The notes under the pieces are model-generated. The model saw nothing but the letters and a program-made list of their open reading frames with translations, searched no databases and was not told where the DNA came from. From Cryomorphaceae bacterium BACL29 MAG-121220-bin8 (GTDB lineage: Bacteria > Bacteroidota > Bacteroidia > Flavobacteriales > Flavobacteriaceae), in assembly GCA_905182765.1 (NCBI GenBank), contig CAJJCV010000033.1, positions 1 through 32,944 of the forward strand: a stretch of DNA of 32,944 nt. Direction: 5' to 3'. Positions 22,333 through 32,930 of this stretch are shown piece after piece (position 1 is the stretch's first letter; the number at the start of each line of letters is the position of its first letter). The position numbers were made by a program, and so were the translations under genes.

Positions 22333-23950
22333 TCTGACTTTAGTCTTATTAGTAATTACTTCATTACTACAAAGTTGTAAAAAATCAGTAGACTACATTG
22401 CTTATAATGGGAATATTTATACTGTAAATAACGATTTCAATGTAGCAAGTGCATTTGCTGTAAAAGATGGGAAATTCATCGATGTTGGAAACGATGAAAT
22501 TTTTTCAAAATATAATACAAAGCAGAAAATAGATCTTAACGGATCTACTGTTTTACCAGGCTTAATTGATGCTCACTGTCACTTCTATGGACTTGGATTA
22601 AATCAAAGTGTAATTGATTTAACTGGAACCAGTTCATTTAATGAAATTTTAGAAAAAATTGCATTTGAAAATAATAAAGATGTAATTAGAGGACGAGGCT
22701 GGGATCAGAACGATTGGGAAATTAAAGAATTTCCAAATAAATTAAAATTGGATTTAGCTTATCCCAATACACCTGTAATATTAGAGAGAATCGATGGCCA
22801 CGCTTATTTAGTCAACCAAAAAGCCTTAGATATTGCCGGAATTGATATTAATACAACATCAACTAACGGAACAGTACTTTCAAAAAAAGGTAAGCTAACT
22901 GGAGTTCTTATCGATGGTCCTATGTCAATAATAGACGATGCTTTTGGAGAAATTTCATTAGACAATAAGATAAAAGCTTTAATTAGTGCTCAAAAAATAT
23001 GTTTTCAAAATGGTTTAACAACAGTTGATGATGCTGGGCTTTCTAAAGAGGTCATACTGCTTATAGATAGTCTACAAAAAAAGGATCTTTTAAAAATGAG
23101 AGTATATGCCATGATAAGTAATTCCGAAGATGATGTTGATTATTTCTTAGAAAATGGACCTATTAAAACAAATTCTTTAAATGTTAGATCAGTAAAAGTA
23201 TATGGTGATGGCGCTCTTGGCTCTAGAGGAGCAACGCTTAAAGAACCGTATTCTGATGACAAACATAATTATGGAAAACTTGTAACCAGTTATAAGGACA
23301 TAAAAGATTTAGCAGATAAGTTAGCAAAAGCTAACTTTCAAATGAACACTCACGCTATTGGGGATTCAACTATTAATATTTTAATTGATACTTATTCAAA
23401 AGTACTTGAAAACAAAACAGACCCAAGGTGGAGAATTGAACACTCACAGATAATAGATCTAAATGATATAGACGGTTATAACAATAAAATATTACCTTCA
23501 GTCCAACCTACTCATGCTACAAGTGACATGTACTGGGCAAAAGATAGAGTTGGGTCTAAACGTATAAAAGGCGCTTATGCATACAAAGCACTACTTGAAA
23601 AATCAAAAGTCATAGGACTTGGAACAGATTTTCCTGTTGAAAAAGTTAATCCATTCCATACGTTCTATGCTTCTATTTCAAGAAAAGATTTAAATGATTA
23701 TCCTGAAAAAGGATTTGAGTTTGAAAATGCCCTTTCAAGAGAAGAAACTCTAAAAGGAATGACTATTTGGGCAGCTTATTTAAATTTTGAGGAAAAAGAA
23801 AAGGGAAGCATTGAAAAGGGAAAGTTTGCTGATTTTATAATTATTGACAGAGATATAATGAAGGTCGAAACAAATAAAACTCCAAATACTAAAGTTTTAA
23901 AAACTTATCTGTCTGGTAAACTAGTCTATTCCAATACTGTAGCCAATTAA
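22307..23950 (+). CDS. Amidohydrolase-superfamily lipoprotein (YtcJ-like)
   Basis: A 547-residue metal-dependent hydrolase. The N-terminus is a lipoprotein signal ending TSLLQSC|KK, so the enzyme should be anchored in the envelope. The metal site begins with DAHCHFYG near 87-94 after the PGLIDAH block; later residues fit the amidohydrolase-3 type: KVYGDGALGSRGA near 298, NTHAIGD near 346, WRIEHSQ near 373 and GTDFPVEKVNP near 438. The real substrate is unknown; the relatives act on amides and carbamates. Its start lies within recX, and its last 30 bases overlap the convergent receptor gene at 23921. Confidence 0.88.
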   Translation: MKKSIKLNNLTLVLLVITSLLQSCKKSVDYIAYNGNIYTVNNDFNVASAFAVKDGKFIDVGNDEIFSKYNTKQKIDLNGSTVLPGLIDAHCHFYGLGLNQSVIDLTGTSSFNEILEKIAFENNKDVIRGRGWDQNDWEIKEFPNKLKLDLAYPNTPVILERIDGHAYLVNQKALDIAGIDINTTSTNGTVLSKKGKLTGVLIDGPMSIIDDAFGEISLDNKIKALISAQKICFQNGLTTVDDAGLSKEVILLIDSLQKKDLLKMRVYAMISNSEDDVDYFLENGPIKTNSLNVRSVKVYGDGALGSRGATLKEPYSDDKHNYGKLVTSYKDIKDLADKLAKANFQMNTHAIGDSTINILIDTYSKVLENKTDPRWRIEHSQIIDLNDIDGYNNKILPSVQPTHATSDMYWAKDRVGSKRIKGAYAYKALLEKSKVIGLGTDFPVEKVNPFHTFYASISRKDLNDYPEKGFEFENALSREETLKGMTIWAAYLNFEEKEKGSIEKGKFADFIIIDRDIMKVETNKTPNTKVLKTYLSGKLVYSNTVAN

Positions 23951-25750
23951 GAAGCTTCTTCCTGGCATTGGTACTAGATTTGTTTCCGAGTAAATCTCAT
24001 CTAAAATATTATTGACATAAATAAAAACTCCTTTTTTATACCTAATTTTTGAATCCAAAACAGAGTAATTAGACTGATCTGATCTTTCAGCATATTTATA
24101 TATAATTGAATGATTAATATTCTTTATATAGTTAAGATTAAATTTTGATATAAAGTGGTGTTTTAATGAATTTAGAGAGTATTTTGAAAAATTGATGTCA
24201 CTTACATAATTATCATCTTTAATATTGGTGTAACCAATACTAATCGAATTATCATTTGATAAACTATAAGAACTTTTAAAACGGTATGACATATCCACTT
24301 CAAATCCACTAGTGCTTAACGAACCTATGTTTACGGCTTTCCATAAGTCGTCTTCATTCTGTTTCACATAATCAATTATGTTTTTTGCATTTCTATTAAA
24401 TAATGCAGTAGAGAATTTAAAATTAGAAGTATTGTATTTTAAACCAAATTCCGTAGAGGTAGCTGATTCAGGATTTAAATTTTCATTACCAACAGTTGTT
24501 CTGTCACTGTAATATAAATCTGTATATGTAGGGATTCTATAAGTCTTTCCAATATTACTGTACAGTTTAAAATTTGAATTAACGTTATAACCTAGATCAA
24601 TTCCAGGGAAGGAATGAAAAGACATGTCAGAAAAATAACTAAGTGCAATTCCTGGTGAAACCACCAGTTTTTGGTCAAGTAATTTAAATGTATGATCAGC
24701 AAAAAGATTAACCGTAGTTCTATTGTGCTCTCCTAAATTATTACTTGAAATATTTACTGTAGATAAATCCAATCCAAATCCGGTAACTCCAGAACTAGAG
24801 AAATAAGAACCACTTAGTTCAGCAGAAACTTTATTGGTTTTATGCAGGTTTCTATAAACAGAAGGATTGTCTCTTATGTATATGTACTCGTCTTGACCGC
24901 GCCTCCAATATAATCTAGGAGTAATTGATAGCTTTTCAGAATTTATAGTTGTAGTAACTCCTAATAGACTTGCTTGAGTTTCTTCATATTGTTCTGTAGC
25001 ACTAGGACTAGCATAAAACCCATTAGCTCCAAACTTATTTTCAGTAAAAGAAGCTATTACATCAATGGGGGAGTTATTGGAATTAAATGAAGTTTTTATA
25101 AAGTAATTATTTTTTTTAAAATCTGTGTTATGTCTGTATCCATCTGATCTATTGCCTGAATAGCTAATTAAAGATTTTATCTTTTCTCCAATAATTTTAG
25201 TTGACAATGAAATGTTTTTTTGCTCAAACGATCCATAAGAAAGTTCGTTTAGATTTATATTAGCTGTGCGCTTCTCCTTGTTACCTACAAGTTCTTTAGT
25301 AACTATGTTAATTGCTCCATTAAAAGCATTTTGACCAAAAATTCTAGCAGCTGGACCTTTTATTATTTCTATTCTTTCAATTAAATAAAGAGGAAGAATC
25401 ATATTCAACGTATGATGCCCTGTCTGAGCATCGTCCATCTTCATGCCATCAACTAAAAGCAAAGTTTGATCAAATCCACCACCTCTTATGTAAAGATCAC
25501 CTTGAACTCCTCCTACACCTCTTCTTCTAACATCTATTCCTGTAATTTCTTGAAGAAGGTCAGAAACATTTGTTACTGGACTATTTTTAATATCTTCTGA
25601 ACTAATAATTTTAACTGTTCTGAAATTTTTGGAAAAGGGTAAATCAATCTTTGTAGATAACACTACAACTTCATCAAGATTTGTGGTTTGATCTTGAGAA
25701 ATAGATAAATTGCTTAATAGTAATATTAAAAGTGGGAAAACTTTTTTCAT
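23921..25750 (-). CDS. TonB-dependent receptor, BtuB-like
   Basis: A 609-residue outer-membrane receptor: signal peptide ending LSISQ, TonB box NLDEVVVLSTKI near 24-35, plug domain with ITGIDVRRRGVGGVQGDLYIRGGGFDQTLLLVDGMKM (about 67-103) and FGQNAFNGAINIVTKE, and a barrel ending IGYSIGID. The size and IRG-x-LLLVDG form resemble BtuB (vitamin B12) receptors, but no cobalamin riboswitch or B12 genes are nearby, so the ligand is open. It starts 25 bases downstream of atpC with no visible terminator or promoter between, so it may be read from the atpD-atpC transcript. Its last 30 bases overlap the convergent amidohydrolase gene. Confidence 0.88.
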   Translation of the reverse strand: MKKVFPLLILLLSNLSISQDQTTNLDEVVVLSTKIDLPFSKNFRTVKIISSEDIKNSPVTNVSDLLQEITGIDVRRRGVGGVQGDLYIRGGGFDQTLLLVDGMKMDDAQTGHHTLNMILPLYLIERIEIIKGPAARIFGQNAFNGAINIVTKELVGNKEKRTANINLNELSYGSFEQKNISLSTKIIGEKIKSLISYSGNRSDGYRHNTDFKKNNYFIKTSFNSNNSPIDVIASFTENKFGANGFYASPSATEQYEETQASLLGVTTTINSEKLSITPRLYWRRGQDEYIYIRDNPSVYRNLHKTNKVSAELSGSYFSSSGVTGFGLDLSTVNISSNNLGEHNRTTVNLFADHTFKLLDQKLVVSPGIALSYFSDMSFHSFPGIDLGYNVNSNFKLYSNIGKTYRIPTYTDLYYSDRTTVGNENLNPESATSTEFGLKYNTSNFKFSTALFNRNAKNIIDYVKQNEDDLWKAVNIGSLSTSGFEVDMSYRFKSSYSLSNDNSISIGYTNIKDDNYVSDINFSKYSLNSLKHHFISKFNLNYIKNINHSIIYKYAERSDQSNYSVLDSKIRYKKGVFIYVNNILDEIYSETNLVPMPGRSFLIGYSIGID

Positions 25751-25775
25751 ATAAAAGCATTAAGAAAAATAAAAA

Positions 25776-26054
25776 CTAGTCAGTTAATATAATAACTTTA
25801 TTTTCTTTCATCTCAACTACACCTGAGGTAATTGTTAGATGTATTTCTTTAGGACTTACAACCGAAAATAAATCTGATAATTTATCTGAGTTTTCAATTT
25901 CTCCTAATATTTTTATTGTTCCAGAAATTAAAGTTGAAACTATTGGAGCATGATTGTCCAACATTTGAAAAGATCCATCAGTTCCAGGAACTAAAACGGA
26001 ATCCACATTAGCGTTAAGCAGAGTGTTTTCAGGACTTACTATTTCTAATTGCAT
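25776..26054 (-). CDS. atpC: ATP synthase epsilon subunit (short form)
   Basis: Epsilon subunit of F1, in the central stalk. The 92 residues hold only the N-terminal beta sandwich (LEIVSPENTLLNANVDSVLVPGTDGSFQMLDNHAPIVSTL near 3-42, ending VVEMKENKVIILTD). The C-terminal helical hairpin that inhibits the enzyme in E. coli (138 residues) is missing, which is common in Bacteroidota. It follows atpD by 9 bases; a TonB receptor follows it by 25 bases. Confidence 0.95.
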   Translation of the reverse strand: MQLEIVSPENTLLNANVDSVLVPGTDGSFQMLDNHAPIVSTLISGTIKILGEIENSDKLSDLFSVVSPKEIHLTITSGVVEMKENKVIILTD

Positions 26055-26063
26055 ATTATAGTT

Positions 26064-27578
<1,515 letters not shown>

Positions 27579-27601
27579 TTAATATTTAAATTTTAATGAG
27601 G

Positions 27602-27609
27602 CAAATATA
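27602..27609 (-). promoter_or_regulatory. Promoter -7 element for atpD-atpC
   Basis: Minus-strand TATATTTG, 27 bases upstream of the atpD ATG and downstream of the 27646 terminator, so correctly placed for an own promoter. The -33 region is A/T-rich without a clear TTG. Confidence 0.55.
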
Positions 27610-27645
27610 AAATTTTATGAGTTAAATTCTATAATTTTTTATATA

Positions 27646-27673
27646 AAAAAAGGCGACCTAAGTCGCCTTTTTA
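27646..27673 (-). terminator. Intrinsic terminator after the large receptor
   Basis: AGGCGAC (27651-27657) pairs with GTCGCCT (27662-27668) around a four-base loop, flanked by A-runs and T-runs on both sides. It lies between the end of the receptor at 27692 and the atpD promoter on the minus strand. GC-rich in an A/T-rich region, so convincing; could be bidirectional. Confidence 0.9.
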
Positions 27674-27691
27674 TTAACATTATATTATCTC

Positions 27692-30595
27692 TTATGGATT
27701 TATAGTAAATCCTACATAGAATTGACTTCCAATTGAACCAGAACCAGGCATAGCGAAATATTCATCTCCACCTAAATTAGTTCCCCCAATTTTAACTCTA
27801 GAGTTTAAACTTGGTAATTGAAAAAGCATTGAAGCATCAAACGTTGTATTAGCAGGAATCATTGCATCTATAAAACCTGATTGCTGCCACATGAAATTAT
27901 CATGGTACTTAGCAGTAACATTAACTGAGAAGTTCTCAGCTAATTTAGCTGAACCAAGAGTTAACACTACTCTATTTTCAGGTGTGTTAAAACCAGCTTC
28001 ATAATCAGTGTTTGTATTAGCAAATTCCATTTTATTATAAGAATACGTTCCGCTAAAATCAAAAGTATTTAAGATGTTTGTTTCAAATCCTGCACTAACT
28101 CCGTATGTATTAACAATTTCATCAGTATTAGCATCGTAACTAAACACTTTGTAATCTCCTTGAGATAGAGCATAAAGTCCCATCATAGTTGAAGCACTAC
28201 CGTAAAGTGGAGTGATAACATTCACAGCTGAAATAAAATTATCCCACGTAGAATAGTAAGCATTAATATCTAAAGCTGTTTTCTTTCCATTAATTCTATA
28301 TCCTAAATCAAATGATTTAACTTCTTGAGGACCAACATTTCCTAAGTCACCTGCAGCAACTGGAGCACCAGCTTGAACTGAAGCTAGAGTGTAAGAATTC
28401 ATTTTAACTTGATTTCCACTAACATTAAATGAATTACCTGAAGCACCTCTTAATCTCATGTTAAATCTGTCAACATTATCAGGAGATGATCCCATTAATA
28501 TAGCTTGACCTATATCAAGACCAATGTACTGGTCTTGAGCAGCTGGATTTTGGAATCCTGTTTGGTAAGAAAATCTAATATTTTGATTTTCTGAAAGACT
28601 AACAAGCGCACCAATTCTTGGTGTTACAGTTCCTTCAAAAAACTCACTTTTATCATATCTCATCGATCCAGTTAATCTAACCACTCCGTCAAAAAGAGAT
28701 TTTTGAGCTTGAGCATAAAGTCCCATATCAGTAAATTCGATAGGAGCATCATAATCAGTAAATAACGTTCCGTTAGATCTTAAAATGTAATCTCTGTAAG
28801 AAGCACCAACTATAACATCAACTCCATCAATTAAGTCTTGTAAATTGTAATCAACCTCAAAACTATTTGACTGTGATGTGTCTAGTATACCAGCACCACC
28901 AGCAAATACGTCTATACCGTTATTTACAGCTCTTTCGTAAGCAGTATTCCAAGCTGCAGATCCAGGAACTAGCATGTTTGCATCAGCAGCTTTTCTAGCA
29001 GCAGCATGAACACCTAAATCACCACCTTTTCCAATAATATCATTAAGAGTGTAACCGAACTGCGCGTAATAGATCATAGTATTTAATCCAACAATTGGAT
29101 TAGGATCTACAACACCAGGAAGTGCATTAAAATAAGAACCTATATAGTTTCCAAAATATGCAGGAAGTCCACCTGGCTGAGCAATAGTCATTACAGCACC
29201 TAAAGCAGATATATCATGAGTATTTCCTGAATTTTCAGCAGTATGATAGAATCTTAAACCTAAATTTCTGTTTTTGTATTCAATCTTATGTTGTTGAAGA
29301 CCAAAGTTTTTCATCTGGTTTCTATTACTTGCATGTAACATAGTGTTACCTGAACCTATTTTAGAATTCAAAATAATTTCTGAATCTTCAGTTGGCTTAT
29401 AATGAAAAGCGATATCAGTTTTAAAACTTGAAGCTTTGTTATCAATTAAATCAACTTCGTTGTAACCACTTGCATTAATCTGATAATTCCCAAAGAAATT
29501 TGGTGATAAATTAGCAAATATATAGTTCACTTGAGCAGCAGCAGCAGGAGATAATAAACCAGCTCCAACAAGCTGTGGAATAACAGCTCCTCTAAAAGCT
29601 TCAGTCATGTTAAATCTCTGACCAATATCACCGTAAACATTTACACCATCATAGTCAGGAAAGTCTCTTGGGTTTTGAGCCTCAACAGTACCGTCAATAT
29701 AACGACCATTTAAATGGTTAATATCTCTGTAATCAACTGCATGCCAGTCTTCACCTTCTTGGTAACTAACAGTAATTTTAGCAGCGAATTTGTCACTGAA
29801 TTTATTTGCAGCTCTAAAAGCAAAATCATAATAAGTGTTTTCACCAGCAGCTTCCTGAGAAGTTAAACCGTGCTTATATGTAGCACTAACTCCTTGAAAA
29901 TCAAACGGGCTTTTACTGTTCATAAATAAAATACCTTTTGTAGCATTAGCACCATATAAGGCTGAAGAAGCTCCAGGCATTAATTCTACACTTTGAATAT
30001 CTAATTCGTGAATACCAAGTAAGTTACCAGCTGAAAAACCTAAACCAGGCGCTTCATTATTCATTCCATCAACTAACTGAACAAAACCATTGTTATAGAC
30101 AGTTGAAAAACCTCTAGTATTTACTTGTTGAAGAAATAACCCTCCAGAGTTAATTTGAACACCTTTAAGTCCTTCTAAACTACTGTAAAAATCAGCACCA
30201 GTAGATTGAGCGATATCTTTATAATCAAATTTTTCAATTGTTACAGGAGAATCGAATAATCTCTCAGCTATTCTTGAAGCTGAAACAACGATCTCATCAA
30301 GTAAATTTTGAGATTCCGTTAATTGAACATTGAAATTTAAGTTTGATGCTGTAACATTTAATGTAACAGAGTCAAAACCAACACTGGAAACAGTGATTGA
30401 AAATGGGGGCATTTGATCCACAGAAAGTGAAAAATTACCATCAAAATCAGCAACTGTACCTGTTGTGCTACCTGCAACAACATTGGCACCAGGGATTGGA
30501 TTATTATTTTCATCACTAACAGAACCAGTTACGGTTGTTTGAGCAAAAATAATTGTACTAAAAAGTACAGCAAACATTGACAAAATTCTTTTCAT
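27692..30595 (-). CDS. Large TonB-dependent receptor with carboxypeptidase-regulatory-like domain
   Basis: From the ATG at 30593-30595 (967 residues) the protein has a clean signal peptide (MKRILSMFAVLFSTIIFAQ); the upstream ATG would add 14 charged residues. Next is a CarboxypepD-reg-like domain (TVTGSVSDENNNPIPGANVV to about 100), a TonB box LLDEIVVSASRI near 99-110, a plug domain (SLEGLKGVQINSGG, VQLVDGMNNEAPGLG, LYGANATKGILFMNS) and a large barrel ending YVGFTINP. No SusD-like partner is adjacent, so it is not a standard SusC/SusD pair. Ala/Gly-rich stretches and G+C-richer codons than in neighbours suggest high expression. Ligand unknown. It is bounded by its own terminator at 27646. Confidence 0.9.
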   Translation of the reverse strand: MKRILSMFAVLFSTIIFAQTTVTGSVSDENNNPIPGANVVAGSTTGTVADFDGNFSLSVDQMPPFSITVSSVGFDSVTLNVTASNLNFNVQLTESQNLLDEIVVSASRIAERLFDSPVTIEKFDYKDIAQSTGADFYSSLEGLKGVQINSGGLFLQQVNTRGFSTVYNNGFVQLVDGMNNEAPGLGFSAGNLLGIHELDIQSVELMPGASSALYGANATKGILFMNSKSPFDFQGVSATYKHGLTSQEAAGENTYYDFAFRAANKFSDKFAAKITVSYQEGEDWHAVDYRDINHLNGRYIDGTVEAQNPRDFPDYDGVNVYGDIGQRFNMTEAFRGAVIPQLVGAGLLSPAAAAQVNYIFANLSPNFFGNYQINASGYNEVDLIDNKASSFKTDIAFHYKPTEDSEIILNSKIGSGNTMLHASNRNQMKNFGLQQHKIEYKNRNLGLRFYHTAENSGNTHDISALGAVMTIAQPGGLPAYFGNYIGSYFNALPGVVDPNPIVGLNTMIYYAQFGYTLNDIIGKGGDLGVHAAARKAADANMLVPGSAAWNTAYERAVNNGIDVFAGGAGILDTSQSNSFEVDYNLQDLIDGVDVIVGASYRDYILRSNGTLFTDYDAPIEFTDMGLYAQAQKSLFDGVVRLTGSMRYDKSEFFEGTVTPRIGALVSLSENQNIRFSYQTGFQNPAAQDQYIGLDIGQAILMGSSPDNVDRFNMRLRGASGNSFNVSGNQVKMNSYTLASVQAGAPVAAGDLGNVGPQEVKSFDLGYRINGKKTALDINAYYSTWDNFISAVNVITPLYGSASTMMGLYALSQGDYKVFSYDANTDEIVNTYGVSAGFETNILNTFDFSGTYSYNKMEFANTNTDYEAGFNTPENRVVLTLGSAKLAENFSVNVTAKYHDNFMWQQSGFIDAMIPANTTFDASMLFQLPSLNSRVKIGGTNLGGDEYFAMPGSGSIGSQFYVGFTINP

Positions 30596-30724
30596 AATAA
30601 AGTTTGTTTTAATTTTTTTTGGTTGTTTTGTATTCATATAATCTTGTAAATATAAATAAAATTGTAAAACTATAAGATTTTATAGCCATTACTTGAGGAA
30701 TTAATAAATTTTATAGGTAAAAAA

Positions 30725-31399
30725 TCACAAAATATAAAAGATAAGTCCAAGTTTAAATTCTTTTAAATCTTTAAAATCAGGGTTGATTTGTCCAAATTCC
30801 TTATTAAACACTGGATTTAATCCTAAATAAACTCCCAAATTCCAGGTATTATTTCCGGCATTTAAGGTAAGTCCTGATTGTGTTTTTCTAAATGGAAGAT
30901 TATCAAGAGTATAATTACTGTTTAAGGATTCGTATTTATACCTGCTTCTAAGCAAATAACTAGTTTTAACTCCAAAATAAACTCTCCAAAACTTATAGCT
31001 TGTTGGAGTAGATGTTCGCCATCTAAATTCTAAAGGAAATTCTATTTTTGTTGTATTCCACTTGTTTTTTGTAAAATCTTCACCGTTTACAATTTCTGCG
31101 CTAACTGAATTATTTAATTCACTAAGTTTTAAATTACTATTTGAAGAATCTAAAGACAATCCAAAACCAACACCAAGCCCAAAGTTTCTTTGCTTGTTTA
31201 AAGGTAAATCTCTAATAAATCCAAAATTTAAAGTGCTTGAAAATTTGTTTTGATTAAAGTTTTCAGGAGCACTTGTTAAAGCACTGTAATACAATCCTAG
31301 ATAGAATTGATCTTCTAAATACTTATTATCAACTTCATTAATCTGTGAATAACTTTTAACGAAATTCATTATAAGTAAAAATGAAATAAAATATCTCAT
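30725..31399 (-). CDS. PorT-family outer-membrane beta-barrel protein
   Basis: A 224-residue protein with a signal peptide (MRYFISFLLIMNFVKSYSQ) and then alternating strands such as LNFGFIRDLPLNKQRNFGLGVGFGLSLD, IEFPLEFRWRTSTPTSYKFWRVYFGVKTSYLLRSRYKY and FKLGLIFYIL, which fit the PorT/outer-membrane beta-barrel group. PorT/SprT itself belongs to type IX secretion, but that gene usually sits beside ubiE, so this is probably a paralogue. It follows exbD with an intrinsic terminator between, so it may have its own promoter or be read at a reduced level. Role unknown. Confidence 0.7.
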   Translation of the reverse strand: MRYFISFLLIMNFVKSYSQINEVDNKYLEDQFYLGLYYSALTSAPENFNQNKFSSTLNFGFIRDLPLNKQRNFGLGVGFGLSLDSSNSNLKLSELNNSVSAEIVNGEDFTKNKWNTTKIEFPLEFRWRTSTPTSYKFWRVYFGVKTSYLLRSRYKYESLNSNYTLDNLPFRKTQSGLTLNAGNNTWNLGVYLGLNPVFNKEFGQINPDFKDLKEFKLGLIFYIL

Positions 31400-31424
31400 A
31401 AGATCAAATTTAACTTAATATAAA

Positions 31425-31453
31425 TAAAAAAAGCACCCAGAAAGGATGCTTTT
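31425..31453 (-). terminator. Intrinsic terminator after exbD
   Basis: On the minus strand AGCATCC, loop TTTCT, GGGTGCT (one T-G pair), then a run of seven T. It follows the second exbD (ends 31478) and precedes the PorT-like gene, so it can end or attenuate the exb operon. Confidence 0.82.
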
Positions 31454-31477
31454 ATTAAGTTTTATAAAAATAGAAAA

Positions 31478-31957
31478 TTAATTGTTTTGAGTATAGTTTC
31501 CTATTCTGGTAGTATAATTAATTTTTAAAGCATTAACCTTTCTTAATTCTTGTTTAATATCAGAAATTAAACCCATATTAGTTTCTCCATCTACTTTTAA
31601 AGCAGTTGTTAAAACATTCTGTAGTTCTTCACGTTTTGTAGCTCTTTCAGCAAGAATATAAGCTCCTACATCAGAAACAACAGAAAACTTATCGTTCAAC
31701 TGTATTTTTGCTTGATTTCCGTATTTAGTTTTGTATCTAGCACTCGGTTTACCAGCATAGATGTAAATAACACGATCCTTTTTATCAAGTTTTTGAACTT
31801 GATCAGCAGCTGGAAGTTTATTGTCAACCATTAATGTGTTATCTCTCATTACAGTAGCTACCATAAAGAAAAATAAAAGCATAAATACAATATCAGGAAG
31901 TGATGCGGTAGAAATTGCAGGTAACTCTCCTCCTTTTTTCTTTTTAAACTTTGACAT
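31478..31957 (-). CDS. exbD: ExbD/TolR-family protein (second copy)
   Basis: Inner-membrane subunit of an ExbB-ExbD-TonB or TolQ-TolR type motor that uses proton-motive force. The 159 residues begin with a short cytoplasmic Lys-rich part, then a single membrane helix (about 19-40, SLPDIVFMLLFFFMVATVM) with the conserved aspartate in LPDIVFMLLFF, and a periplasmic domain with YIYAGKPSARYKTKYG. It follows the other exbD by 6 bases. Paired ExbD proteins are common in Flavobacteriia. Confidence 0.92.
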   Translation of the reverse strand: MSKFKKKKGGELPAISTASLPDIVFMLLFFFMVATVMRDNTLMVDNKLPAADQVQKLDKKDRVIYIYAGKPSARYKTKYGNQAKIQLNDKFSVVSDVGAYILAERATKREELQNVLTTALKVDGETNMGLISDIKQELRKVNALKINYTTRIGNYTQNN

Positions 31958-31963
31958 AATTAT

Positions 31964-32581
31964 TTACTTTTTATTAGGTTCAGCCTCAGATAATTTTTGA
32001 GGGAACATTTTTTTAATTTCATCTAGTTTAGGCTTAAGGCTTATTTTGACCTTCGAATTAGTTCTAGGATCAGAATACATCTTGTTAGCTTCTACAAAAG
32101 ACATTCTATCGTTTGGAAATTTCTTAGTGAATTCTCTATCTCTTAACACATTATAGGCAGCTACAAGTTCATTTTGAACTGAAATATAAACCTTATAATC
32201 AGTCTCTCTATCATTTTTAAGTGAGATAATAGCTTTTTCCGGATTATCTGAAGATGATCTGTCTTTCTCACCTTCACAGTAAGAACATTCTTCTTCACCA
32301 AGACCTCCACCATTATCTAAAAACTTAACAGCTGCTCTTCTAACTTCAGAAAGGTCCATTAATTTTTCCTCAACCAAAATCATGTTGTTCTTATTAACCA
32401 CAACTGTAAATATGTTTCTTTCTTTAATTACAGGGGGATCAACAATTTCATCCATTGGAGGAAGTTTTCTATTAATACCTGAATCAGTTTCAATTGTAGT
32501 TGTTACTAAAAAAAAGATTAGTAGCAAGAAAGCAATATCAGCCATCGATCCAGCATTAACTTCGGGTGATTTTCTTGCCAT
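31964..32581 (-). CDS. exbD: ExbD/TolR-family protein (first copy)
   Basis: A 205-residue ExbD with the proton-path helix SMADIAFLLLIFFLVTTTIET near 12-32 (Asp15) and a periplasmic domain (FTVVVNKNNMILVEEK, ISLKNDRETDYKVYISVQNELVAAYNVLRDRE). Between these halves lies an insertion, GGGLGEEECSYCEGEKDRSS (about 92-111), carrying a CxxC pair absent from typical ExbD. It might form a disulfide or bind metal in the periplasm. It is one base from the small membrane protein gene upstream and 6 bases from the second exbD. Confidence 0.92.
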   Translation of the reverse strand: MARKSPEVNAGSMADIAFLLLIFFLVTTTIETDSGINRKLPPMDEIVDPPVIKERNIFTVVVNKNNMILVEEKLMDLSEVRRAAVKFLDNGGGLGEEECSYCEGEKDRSSSDNPEKAIISLKNDRETDYKVYISVQNELVAAYNVLRDREFTKKFPNDRMSFVEANKMYSDPRTNSKVKISLKPKLDEIKKMFPQKLSEAEPNKK

Positions 32582-32582
32582 T

Positions 32583-32930
32583 TTATTTTTTTATTAGTTT
32601 TCTAACAGAACCAAATCCCATAGAACAAACTGCAATAACAGTTAAAAAGTAAAACATACGAATACCTGTCTCTACCCATCTTGCTCCAGAAGCTGAAAGC
32701 ATTACTCCATCTTGCATTGGTGTTTCTTCACCAGATGAAAAAAGATAAGCTACAGCTAAGACAACCAAAAATGCTCCAATTGCTTTTAGTGAACCTATCA
32801 TTTTTTGTTTGTCTGACGCTAAATTTTTCAAAGAAAAACCTAGTGAAAGAAGTACGGCAATTGCTAGAATTAATTGAGCTAAATATATTATGTATGAAAC
32901 ACCTCCAAAATCTCCTTGTAAAGCATTCAT
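32583..32930 (-). CDS. Small three-helix membrane protein of the ExbB/ExbD operon
   Basis: A 115-residue protein with three hydrophobic helices (about 10-32, 45-65 and 88-108), spanned by short polar loops with DKQKMIGSLKAIGAF and SSGEETPMQDGVMLSASGARW. Flavobacteriia commonly have such a small protein between an ExbB-like and the ExbD genes, but its function is not known. The ATG at 32928-32930 is used here; the frame continues upstream to the window edge, so a longer form cannot be excluded. It directly precedes the first exbD with a one-base gap. Confidence 0.75.
   Translation of the reverse strand: MNALQGDFGGVSYIIYLAQLILAIAVLLSLGFSLKNLASDKQKMIGSLKAIGAFLVVLAVAYLFSSGEETPMQDGVMLSASGARWVETGIRMFYFLTVIAVCSMGFGSVRKLIKK

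Noticed and set aside
23949-23960. Palindrome AAGAAGCTTCTT at the overlap of the two convergent genes
   Set aside because: Twelve bases lying in coding sequence with no loop or T-run; probably chance, although it lies where a bidirectional terminator would be useful.
30725-31399. Calling this gene porT/sprT itself
   Set aside because: The barrel pattern fits the family, but the exbD neighbourhood differs from the usual ubiE-porT order, so only the family is named.
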